Shown here piece by piece: positions 1 to 4,703 of a DNA stretch of 5,598 nt (positions are counted from its first letter, which is position 1; each line of letters opens with the position of its first letter). Source of the stretch: Actinomycetota bacterium (lineage in GTDB: Bacteria > Actinomycetota > Actinomycetes > Streptosporangiales > Streptosporangiaceae); the NCBI GenBank assembly GCA_003161205.1, contig PMOU01000276.1:206-5803 (forward strand). Direction: 5' to 3'. The position numbers and the translations under genes were made by a program. Under the pieces are notes generated by a model. The model made no database searches. It was not told where the DNA came from and was given only the letters and a program-made list of their open reading frames with translations.

Positions 1-251
1 TCACCTGGGGATGGCGCTATCTCGCGGCGCATCCGGAGCTGGTCGCCGAGGCTGCCCGCCCGGCGTTCCCAGCCGGGGCGCGCCGGGCGCTGCTTGGCGG
101 TCTGGTCTACCTGGCCGCCATCGCTGTGGCGTTCCTGAGCCCCACCGCCTCCTTCGCTATCGACGCCTTCGTGGCCGTCTACTTCGCTGCATCCAAGAGC
201 AAGGTTCCCGGGCTGATTGTCCGATCGGCGGATGCAGATGGCTCCAGTTAG
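1..251 (+). CDS. C-terminal end of a TMEM175/DUF1211-like membrane protein (5' end outside window)
   Basis: Partial gene. The first whole codon is at position 3, and 82 residues are readable before a TAG at 249-251. Seen: an opening segment with aromatics (TWGWRYLAAHPEL), a short polar stretch, then two hydrophobic segments at about residues 30-46 (LLGGLVYLAAIAVAFLSP) and 50-63 (SFAIDAFVAVYFAA). A polar tail of about 18 residues follows. The pattern of Trp/Tyr-rich helix, Arg-containing linker, 'VYL-AI-AF-SP' helix and final helix ending in a tyrosine matches my recollection of the C-terminus of bacterial TMEM175 (DUF1211) proteins. Those are small tetrameric cation channels, often potassium-selective, in the cell membrane. 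The pore-lining first helix would lie upstream and cannot be checked. The gene converges on the TetR gene, with 47 bases between the two stops. It could instead be another short polytopic membrane protein. Confidence 0.6.
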   Translation, partial: TWGWRYLAAHPELVAEAARPAFPAGARRALLGGLVYLAAIAVAFLSPTASFAIDAFVAVYFAASKSKVPGLIVRSADADGSS

Positions 252-298
252 ACTCCGCAGGTCGAACCGTTGCCCAGTCCGCAATCAGCGAGGATGGC

Positions 299-382
299 TC
301 AGCCGGCGAGGGCGTGCTGCATCGCCCACAGGGCGGCGGCGGCTCGGGTCGATACCCCGATCTTGGTGTAGACGTGCTGGAT
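299..382 (-). other. Remnant of a LuxR/GerE helix-turn-helix end fused to the TetR gene
   Basis: The last 27 codons and stop of the TetR frame encode IQHVYTKIGVSTRAAA followed by ALWAMQHALAG. In LuxR/GerE domains the recognition helix ends in a 'TV..H...IY.K.GV.(S/T)R..A' signature, then the last dimerisation helix. In HD-domain/LuxR proteins of actinobacteria, as I recall them, the protein ends in an '(L/A)FAMQHGL'-like tail. The match begins abruptly at residue 200, and the rest of the LuxR domain is absent upstream, where TetR sequence is found instead. I infer that recombination or deletion joined a TetR gene to the 3' end of a former luxR-type gene, borrowing its stop codon. The fragment lacks most of the recognition helix and should not bind DNA by itself. 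Confidence 0.7.
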
Positions 383-979
383 ACCAGATAACGGCAGGCG
401 GGACGGGAGGACGAGCTCGGCGGCACGCGCCTGCAGGTCGCTCAGGGCCGCGTCGGCGAAGGGCGGGAACGGTTCGCCATCGTTCGCCTTCATCCAGCGC
501 TCGAACGCGACGCTGAAGGCGAGCATGGCCGTCTCCGCCCCCAGTCGCGCGGTAAGTTCGTCTGTGCCTCGCTCGCGCAGGGCAGCGGTGACGGACTGGG
601 TGATCCGGGCGTGCTTGAGCAGTCCCCGCTCCTGCAGCTCGCTGTTCGCCGCGACCACCAGGATGCGCCGGGCGGCTGCGGCCCGCAGCTGCGGGGTCAT
701 CGCGACCCCGGCCGCCGCGAGCGCCGCCTGCAGGCATCCGGTCAGCGTCAGTCCCGGGGGCGCGGCCCGGATGGCGCCGGCGAACAGCCCGGCCAGCACG
801 TCTTCCCCGCCGAAGAGGACCTCGCGCTTATCCGCGAAGTGCCGGAAGAACGTCGCGCGGTTCATTCCGGCGCGGTCTGCGATCTGCGCGACGGTGGTCT
901 CCTCGTAGCCGTTCTCCACGAACAGGTCCAGTGCGGCGTCTTCCAGCCGCTCGCGCGCATTCGGTGCCCATCTGCTCAC
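299..979 (-). CDS. TetR-family transcriptional repressor with a LuxR-like C-terminal tail
   Basis: Cytoplasmic DNA-binding regulator, 226 residues from the chosen GTG at 979-977. The N-terminal TetR helix-turn-helix is clear at about residues 10-55: the first helix RERLEDAALDLFVENGY, then TTVAQIADRAGMNRATFFRHF and ADKREVLF. Residues 56-190 form the helical ligand-binding and dimer domain, with the family-typical NSELQERGLLK and FERWMKAN segments. TetR proteins of this subfamily normally end near residue 190. Here the frame continues through a short linker (PSRLPL) into IQHVYTKIGVSTRAAA...AMQHAL, which reads as the end of a LuxR/GerE domain. A GTG at 985-983 is in frame two codons earlier, but AGGA at 990-987 lies only one base from it. 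AGGA is seven bases from the 979 start, so I chose 979. The gene is divergent from the SDR gene, with three palindromes between them. It therefore probably represses both itself and that gene. The ligand is unknown. Confidence 0.9.
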   Translation of the reverse strand: MSRWAPNARERLEDAALDLFVENGYEETTVAQIADRAGMNRATFFRHFADKREVLFGGEDVLAGLFAGAIRAAPPGLTLTGCLQAALAAAGVAMTPQLRAAAARRILVVAANSELQERGLLKHARITQSVTAALRERGTDELTARLGAETAMLAFSVAFERWMKANDGEPFPPFADAALSDLQARAAELVLPSRLPLSGIQHVYTKIGVSTRAAAALWAMQHALAG

Positions 980-985
980 GGTCAC

Positions 986-991
986 ATCCTA
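986..991 (-). promoter_or_regulatory. Possible -10 box (TAGGAT) or ribosome site of the TetR gene
   Basis: On the - strand TAGGAT at 991-986 fits the actinobacterial -10 pattern TAnnnT. It would place the transcription start at about 979, exactly the G of the GTG start, giving a leaderless message. The same bases contain AGGA, seven bases before that GTG, which would serve as a ribosome-binding site on a longer message. No convincing -35 box is seen at the right distance. The two readings exclude each other for a single transcript. Confidence 0.35.
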
Positions 992-1017
992 AGTGACGCG
1001 ATCGAATCGCATCACTT
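991..1017. promoter_or_regulatory. Palindromic operator 1 (probable TetR site)
   Basis: A 27-base near-perfect inverted repeat. The left arm is AAGTGACGCGAT and the right arm ATCGCATCACTT, around a 3-base centre at 1003-1005. Only the 7th base of each arm fails to pair, besides the centre. The 17-base core at 996-1012 is ACGCGATCGAATCGCAT. It lies 12-38 bases upstream of the TetR start codon, where a bound dimer would block TetR transcription. The symmetry is seen; its use by the neighbouring TetR protein is inferred from the divergent layout. Confidence 0.8.
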
Positions 1018-1020
1018 GAG

Positions 1021-1049
1021 AAGTCAATGCGACGAGGTCGCATCGACTT
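1021..1049. promoter_or_regulatory. Palindromic operator 2 (probable TetR site)
   Basis: A 29-base inverted repeat. The left arm is AAGTCAATGCGAC and the right arm GTCGCATCGACTT, around a GAG centre at 1034-1036, with one mismatched pair (the 6th base of each arm). The 17-base core at 1027-1043, ATGCGACGAGGTCGCAT, matches the cores of the neighbouring palindromes. Its centre is 31 bases from that of operator 1. It would cover the -35 region of a + strand promoter with a -10 box at 1053-1058. Confidence 0.8.
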
Positions 1050-1052
1050 TGA

Positions 1053-1058
1053 TAGGGT
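1053..1058 (+). promoter_or_regulatory. Possible -10 box of the SDR gene (TAGGGT)
   Basis: TAGGGT fits the TAnnnT form of actinobacterial -10 boxes and sits between operators 2 and 3, in the least GC-rich part of the intergenic region. It predicts a start near 1065, inside operator 3, and a leader of about 78 bases. The -35 position (about 1030-1035, CGACGA) does not resemble TTGACA, so the assignment is weak. Confidence 0.3.
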
Positions 1059-1060
1059 CA

Positions 1061-1077
1061 ATGCGACTGAATCGCAT
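1061..1077. promoter_or_regulatory. Palindromic operator 3 (probable TetR site)
   Basis: A 17-base palindrome, ATGCGACTGAATCGCAT, whose six-base arms ATGCGA and TCGCAT pair perfectly. It shares the 11-mer GTCAATGCGAC (1057-1067) with operator 2 (1023-1033). It shares the 10-mer GAATCGCATC (1069-1078) with operator 1 (1004-1013). Its centre is 34 bases from that of operator 2. It would overlap the predicted transcription start of the SDR gene. Confidence 0.75.
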
Positions 1078-1129
1078 CGTTCCGGCCGCGGCGCCTGCGC
1101 CGCACATCGGCTTCACCGGCGGTACAACC

Positions 1130-1135
1130 AAGGAG
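1130..1135 (+). promoter_or_regulatory. Ribosome-binding site of the SDR gene
   Basis: AAGGAG, seven bases before the ATG at 1143-1145. It is a strong, well-spaced Shine-Dalgarno sequence that fixes this start. Confidence 0.85.
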
Positions 1136-1142
1136 ACCTCCC

Positions 1143-2033
1143 ATGCGCATCTTCGTCACCGGCGCTTCCGGCTGGATCGGCTCGGCCGTCGTCCCCGAAC
1201 TCATCAGGGCCGGCCACCAGGTCCTCGGGCTAGCCCGCTCGGACGCCTCCGCCCAGGCCATCGCCGGCCTGGGCGCCGAGGTGCTACGCGGCGACCTGAA
1301 CGACACCGGCGTGCTGCGCGCGGGCACCCTCGACAGCGACGGCGTCATCCACCTCGCCTTCGTCGTGCCCAGCGTGAGCGAGACTGCGACGCGGACTGAC
1401 GCCATGGCCATCGAGACGTTTGTCACCGGGCTGGCCGGCTCCGGCAAGCCCCTGGTGATCTCTGGCGCCACGCTGGCGACACCCGGCCGGCCCGCGACCG
1501 AACGCGACGAACTCATCGCCGCCGGGCCCATCGCGGCCCGCATCACCAACATGCGGGCCGCCCTCGCTGCCGCGGACCGGGGCGTCCGCTCCTGCCTGGT
1601 CATGCTGCCCCGCTCGGTGCACGGCCAGGGAGAACGCCACGGCTTCATCCCCCAGCTCATCGCCGCGGCCCGGGCTAAGGGCGTCTCCGGCTACATCGGC
1701 GACGGTTCCAACCGGTGGCCCGCCGTGCACCGGCTCGATTCCGCGCACCTGTTCCGCCTGGCGCTGGAGCAGGCTCCGGCAGGGTCGACGCTGCACGCGG
1801 TCGCCGACGAGGGCGTGCCGATCAAGGACATTGCCGACGTGATCGGACGCCACCTCGACGTCCCCGTGGTGTCGATCTCTCCCGAGGACGCAGCCGAGCA
1901 CTTCACCTGGCTGGCGGGCTTCCTCGGGGTAGACAGCCCGGCCTCGAGCACCCTGACCCGCGAGCTACTGGGATGGCAGCCGACTCAGCCGGGCCTCATC
2001 GACGACCTCGAAAAGGGCCACTACTTCGCGTGA
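1143..2033 (+). CDS. Atypical NAD(P)-binding SDR / epimerase-like protein
   Basis: 296 residues, cytoplasmic. The N-terminal Rossmann nucleotide-binding motif is TGASGWIG (residues 6-13) in the opening MRIFVTGASGWIG, with D51 (RGDLND) at the usual adenine-contact strand. Later blocks typical of this subfamily are LPRSVHGQGERHGFIP (155-170), GYIGDGSNRWPAVHRLDSAHLF (183-204), HAVADEGVPIKDIA (218-231) and LGWQP (276-280). These fit the atypical/extended SDR branch often labelled NAD-dependent epimerase or SDR_a4. No tyrosine occurs before Y184, so the usual YxxxK catalytic pair is absent. Any redox or epimerase role would need another mechanism, and the substrate cannot be named. The start is fixed by AAGGAG seven bases upstream. 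The gene is divergent from the TetR gene behind three operator-like palindromes, so it is probably repressed by it and induced by its ligand. It ends in a GC-rich terminator-like repeat. Confidence 0.88.
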   Translation: MRIFVTGASGWIGSAVVPELIRAGHQVLGLARSDASAQAIAGLGAEVLRGDLNDTGVLRAGTLDSDGVIHLAFVVPSVSETATRTDAMAIETFVTGLAGSGKPLVISGATLATPGRPATERDELIAAGPIAARITNMRAALAAADRGVRSCLVMLPRSVHGQGERHGFIPQLIAAARAKGVSGYIGDGSNRWPAVHRLDSAHLFRLALEQAPAGSTLHAVADEGVPIKDIADVIGRHLDVPVVSISPEDAAEHFTWLAGFLGVDSPASSTLTRELLGWQPTQPGLIDDLEKGHYFA

Positions 2034-2040
2034 CCAGCGA

Positions 2041-2086
2041 CGCCCGCCCCTAACAGGCCGGGGATGTTACCCCGGCGGGGCGGGCG
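2041..2086. terminator. Two-tier hairpin, likely bidirectional terminator
   Basis: Outer arms CGCCCGCCCC (2041-2050) and GGGGCGGGCG (2077-2086) pair perfectly over 10 bases. Inner arms CCGGGG (2058-2063) and CCCCGG (2070-2075) pair over 6 bases around the loop ATGTTA. A 7-base bulge (TAACAGG) lies on the left and a single C on the right. There is no U-run on either side, as is common for actinobacterial terminators. It lies seven bases after the SDR stop, and the TAA of the convergent HNH gene is in its loop. It can therefore serve both transcripts. Confidence 0.7.
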
Positions 2087-3632
2087 GCCCGTGGCTGTGC
2101 AGGACCTTCTTCTTGTCCGGGCTGTAGGCCGTGGTGGTCCCGTCCGGGTTCAGCACCACCGTCCAGCCCCACAAATGGATCACCACGTGATGATGAAAGA
2201 AGCAGAAAAGACCACAATCTTCGATACTAGTTTTGCCGCCGTTCGCCTGCGGAGTCGTATGGTGGATCTCGCATGCGGACGCGGGCTGATCGCAGCCATC
2301 AGGGAACCGGCAGTGCTGATCCCGGGCGATCACCGCGGTCCGGATCGCGGCCGGGATGTCCCGGCTGACCCCCACATCCAGCGGCAGGCTCGGCCCGCCG
2401 AGCCTGCCGCCGAGCTCCCGCCGCCGCAAGAACGCCGCCAGCCCGCCGGGGCCGGATACCAAGGCGACCGCCTTGGCGATGATCTGCTGCTCAAGGGCGT
2501 CGCGACCGCGCGCCGTCGGCGGGTGCGGCCCGGTGCCGCAGCACCCGCCGGTACCGGTCCTGTCGGCGCCGACGTCGCTGCGGGGACCGTACCCGGCGAG
2601 TTCGACGCAGTGCCGGACCAGGTCCTCCAAGACACTGGGGTCCACCTCGCCGGTCACGACCGGGGTGACCGAGGCGTCACAGGCGAACGCCCGGGCGCCA
2701 TCGCCGTTCAGCCAGGCCCCGCCGTCGCTGCCGGACACCGACGCAGCCGCGCGGTGGGCGGCCCACTGGCCGCGGATCCGCTCGGCCCACTCCGCGCGTA
2801 GCTCGCCATCGGTGTCCAGGTCCACCAGATCGGGCAGCGCGATGTGCGCCAGGACCTTCGTAGGCTGCCCGGCCCGCTCCGGGACCAGCCCCGCGGTCAC
2901 CAGGCGCCGCATCGCCTCTTCCATCGCATCGTGATACCGCTGGTCGTGGCTGCGGTCATCGGCGGCGCCCCGCGGCGCGGACAGCGCGTCCAGCACCGCG
3001 CGGATGACCGCACTGCATTCTGGAGTCAAATCGCCGGTGACGACGCCGGCCCCGTCGAAGGTGGTCTCGAGCCGGACGGAGCGGTCCTCGAATTTCAAGC
3101 CGGGGTTGGCGTCATCGGAGTTGTCAGGCTGGGAGCGGGCCTGCATCTCCGCGGCCAGCTCGGCCAGATCCCGCAGGTCCAAGCCGCCACGGGCGGCGCC
3201 GGCCAGGATCGCGTCGGCGTTATCCCGGCAGTCCTCGGGCAGCTTGTCAGTCCAGCCGCAGATAAACCTGGCCCAGGACTCCGAGAGCTCCCCGGCGGCC
3301 ATGGCGACCGCGATCCGGGGATGGGCGCGGGCCCGGCGGACCCAGCCGGCATGCCCGGCAGCGGCGCCTTTGGTCACCCGGGTCTGGTGGATCAGCCAGG
3401 ACTGCGGACTGTAGGCCCCATCGTCGCAGTAGCCCTGACCGGCGGTGAAGGCCCCCAGGATCGAAGAGCGCGCCACCGTGCCCACCGCGGTGGCCTGCTC
3501 GAGGCCGCGCAGGCACGCAGCCTGCAGCTCGGCCGCCATCTGGGTCGCGTCCGCGGTGGCCAGGTAGCTCATCGCGGAGGTCAGCATCCTCAACGCCTCA
3601 CGAGCGCTGGCCGGTGGCGCGGCAACGGTCAT
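2067..3632 (-). CDS. DUF222 (13E12 repeat) protein with C-terminal HNH endonuclease domain
   Basis: 521 residues, full length for the family. Residues ~30-350 form the mostly helical DUF222 domain (SPQSWLIHQTRVTKGAA at 75-91, then HPRIAVAMAAGELSESWARF at 104-123). A variable, Gly-rich linker follows at ~345-378 (GADRTGTGGCCGTG). The HNH domain comes next: CRFPDGC (441-447), EIHHTTPQANGG (455-466) and CFFHHHVVIH (477-486). These supply the metal-site Cys/His residues, the H457/H458 pair and the Asn. The conserved end LHSHGPPAPPG suggests an intact 3' end. HNH proteins cut DNA with a metal ion; for the DUF222-HNH family the target and role are not known to me. The family is repeated many times in actinobacterial genomes. 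The start has GGGGGTGA (3649-3642) nine bases upstream. It seems to be its own transcription unit, with a promoter at 3725-3753 and a terminator over its stop. A 63-base patch in the HNH motif is strikingly AT-rich. Confidence 0.92.
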   Translation of the reverse strand: MTVAAPPASAREALRMLTSAMSYLATADATQMAAELQAACLRGLEQATAVGTVARSSILGAFTAGQGYCDDGAYSPQSWLIHQTRVTKGAAAGHAGWVRRARAHPRIAVAMAAGELSESWARFICGWTDKLPEDCRDNADAILAGAARGGLDLRDLAELAAEMQARSQPDNSDDANPGLKFEDRSVRLETTFDGAGVVTGDLTPECSAVIRAVLDALSAPRGAADDRSHDQRYHDAMEEAMRRLVTAGLVPERAGQPTKVLAHIALPDLVDLDTDGELRAEWAERIRGQWAAHRAAASVSGSDGGAWLNGDGARAFACDASVTPVVTGEVDPSVLEDLVRHCVELAGYGPRSDVGADRTGTGGCCGTGPHPPTARGRDALEQQIIAKAVALVSGPGGLAAFLRRRELGGRLGGPSLPLDVGVSRDIPAAIRTAVIARDQHCRFPDGCDQPASACEIHHTTPQANGGKTSIEDCGLFCFFHHHVVIHLWGWTVVLNPDGTTTAYSPDKKKVLHSHGPPAPPG

Positions 3633-3682
3633 AGCGGATGCTCACCCCCTTCCGCCGCTCGGCTCGGTGGGCGATCCCCTCT

Positions 3683-3701
3683 CCCGGCGTTCTCAGCCGG
3701 G
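3683..3701 (-). other. Hairpin in the leader of the HNH gene
   Basis: CCCGGC (3683-3688) pairs perfectly with GCCGGG (3696-3701) around a 7-base loop. CGAT (3672-3675) and ATCG (3702-3705) can add an outer stem beyond a bulge. It lies between the predicted promoter and the ribosome site of the HNH gene, so it would form in the 5' untranslated RNA. A regulatory role is possible but there is no direct evidence for one. Confidence 0.4.
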
Positions 3702-3724
3702 ATCGTTGCTAGCTTTCTTGTTCG

Positions 3725-3753
3725 ATTCTAATAGGTACATACGACATTTTCAG
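3725..3753 (-). promoter_or_regulatory. Promoter candidate of the HNH gene
   Basis: On the - strand, CTGAAA (3753-3748) and TAGAAT (3730-3725) are separated by 17 bases. These are good matches to TTGACA and to the TAnnnT -10 form. They lie in the only AT-rich part of the 195-base gap between the ALDH and HNH genes. The predicted start near 3718 gives a leader of about 85 bases. Confidence 0.55.
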
Positions 3754-3760
3754 GGAACGC

Positions 3761-3776
3761 AACGGCGAAACGGCGA
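3761..3776. repeat. Tandem pair of the 8-mer AACGGCGA
   Basis: AACGGCGA occurs twice back to back, just upstream of the HNH promoter candidate. It could be an activator or repressor half-site pair, or chance in GC-rich DNA. No further copies are seen in the gap. The rest of the gap (3777-3827) shows no convincing terminator for the ALDH operon. Confidence 0.4.
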
Positions 3777-3827
3777 ATCAGGGACTGAAGTGCGGTGGGC
3801 ATTCTGCCTCCTCGCAGCGGCGCCTGC

Positions 3828-4703
3828 TCAGGTCCCGACCGGGTGCCAGACGGTCTTGGTCTCCAGGTAGGCGAGCATGCGATCCGGGCCTGGGGTCAGC
3901 GTCCAGTCCTGGTCACCGGCCCGGACGACGCGCTTGAGGTTCTCGGCTGCGGCGACGGCCAGGTCATCCGCCAGCGAATCGGGAGCGCCGCAGAGGTCGA
4001 TCGCGTTGACGTCCATGTGCGAGGCCAGCCAGGGCGCGATCTCGGCCGTGCGGCCGGTCAGCACGTTGATCACGCCGCCGGGGACGTCGGAGGTAGCAAG
4101 GACCTCGGACAGCGACACCGCGGGCAGCGGGAACCGCTCGCTGGCCAGCGCCACCACGGTGTTGCCGGACACGACAGCGGGCGCGATCACGGAGACGAAA
4201 CCGAGCAGGCTCGATGCCTGCGGCGCGATCACCGCCACCACGCCGGTGGGCTCGGGCAGCGAGAAGTTGAAGTACGGCCCGGCCACCGGATTGGCCGCCC
4301 CGCGCACCTGAGCGATCTTGTCCGCCCAGCCCGCGTACCAGACCCAGCGGTCGATGGCCTCGTCCACCAGGGCCTCCGCGCGCCGCGGTCCCAGCCCCTC
4401 GGCCGAGCGCACCTCGGCGACGAACTGCGCCCGCCGTCCCTCCAGCAGCTCGGCCACGCGGTACAGCACCTGTCCCCGGTTATAGGCGGTCGCCGCCGAC
4501 CACCCGCCGAACGCCTTGCGCGCCGCCACCACCGCGTCCCGCGCGTCCTTGCGCGATGCCATCGCCGCGTTGGCCGCGAACGCACCCTTGTGGTCGGTCA
4601 CCAGGTAGGACCTTCCGCTTTCCGAGCGGGGAAACGCCCCGCCGATGTAGAGCTTGTACGTTTTCCTTACCGTGACGCGGGCCGGTATCGCTGCTTCAGA
4701 CAT
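3828..4703 (-). CDS. Shortened aldehyde dehydrogenase-like protein lacking the catalytic domain
   Basis: 291 residues, against about 480 for a normal aldehyde dehydrogenase (ALDH). The N-terminal half follows the ALDH NAD-binding domain: KLYIGGAFPRSESGRSY (17-33), AVVAARKAFGGWSAATAYNRGQVLYRVAELLE (57-88), EPTGVVAVIAPQ (151-162) and GNTVVALASE (180-189). VPGGVINVLTG follows at 207-217. The lysine of the canonical 'VLKPAE' NAD-contact is replaced by Ala (A185). After IDLCGA (235-240), where canonical enzymes have 'FTGS', the protein runs straight to a short ending (AAAENLKRVVR). It never reaches the ELGGK glutamate or the GQxC cysteine. It should not be a dehydrogenase by itself and may be a structural partner of the upstream ALDH. 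An in-frame ATG at 4745-4743 would add 14 residues, but they lie inside the upstream gene. I prefer 4703-4701, which overlaps the upstream stop by 8 bases (ATGTCTGA). No Shine-Dalgarno is seen there, so translation is probably coupled. Confidence 0.85.
   Translation of the reverse strand: MSEAAIPARVTVRKTYKLYIGGAFPRSESGRSYLVTDHKGAFAANAAMASRKDARDAVVAARKAFGGWSAATAYNRGQVLYRVAELLEGRRAQFVAEVRSAEGLGPRRAEALVDEAIDRWVWYAGWADKIAQVRGAANPVAGPYFNFSLPEPTGVVAVIAPQASSLLGFVSVIAPAVVSGNTVVALASERFPLPAVSLSEVLATSDVPGGVINVLTGRTAEIAPWLASHMDVNAIDLCGAPDSLADDLAVAAAENLKRVVRAGDQDWTLTPGPDRMLAYLETKTVWHPVGT

Noticed and set aside
252..298. Terminator between the TMEM175-like and TetR genes
   Set aside because: Only a 5-base GCGGA/TCCGC match across a long loop is visible nearby; no convincing hairpin can be called in the 47-base gap.
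611..1399. Open + strand frame spanning the TetR gene, the operators and the SDR start
   Set aside because: It runs through a regulatory region and two genes with strong family matches; the translation has no coherent domain.
2175..2197. Imperfect palindrome around CACGTG inside the HNH gene
   Set aside because: The symmetry is short and follows from the His-His-His-Val-Val codons of the HNH motif, so a regulatory role is not supported.
2844..3731. Long + strand open frame opposite the HNH gene (also 2064-2801)
   Set aside because: The residues are low-complexity Arg/Gly/Pro-rich with no recognisable motif, and the frame is antisense to a clear DUF222-HNH gene. Open antisense frames are expected in GC-rich DNA.
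3709..3747. 12-codon open frame (MSYVPIRIEQES) upstream of the HNH gene on the - strand
   Set aside because: Its ATG lies inside the promoter candidate, upstream of the predicted transcript start, and it has no ribosome site. It is probably not translated.
2041..3780. Possible insertion-sequence-like unit around the HNH gene
   Set aside because: I looked for matching terminal inverted repeats and target duplications at the two edges and saw none. The hairpins at each end differ in sequence.
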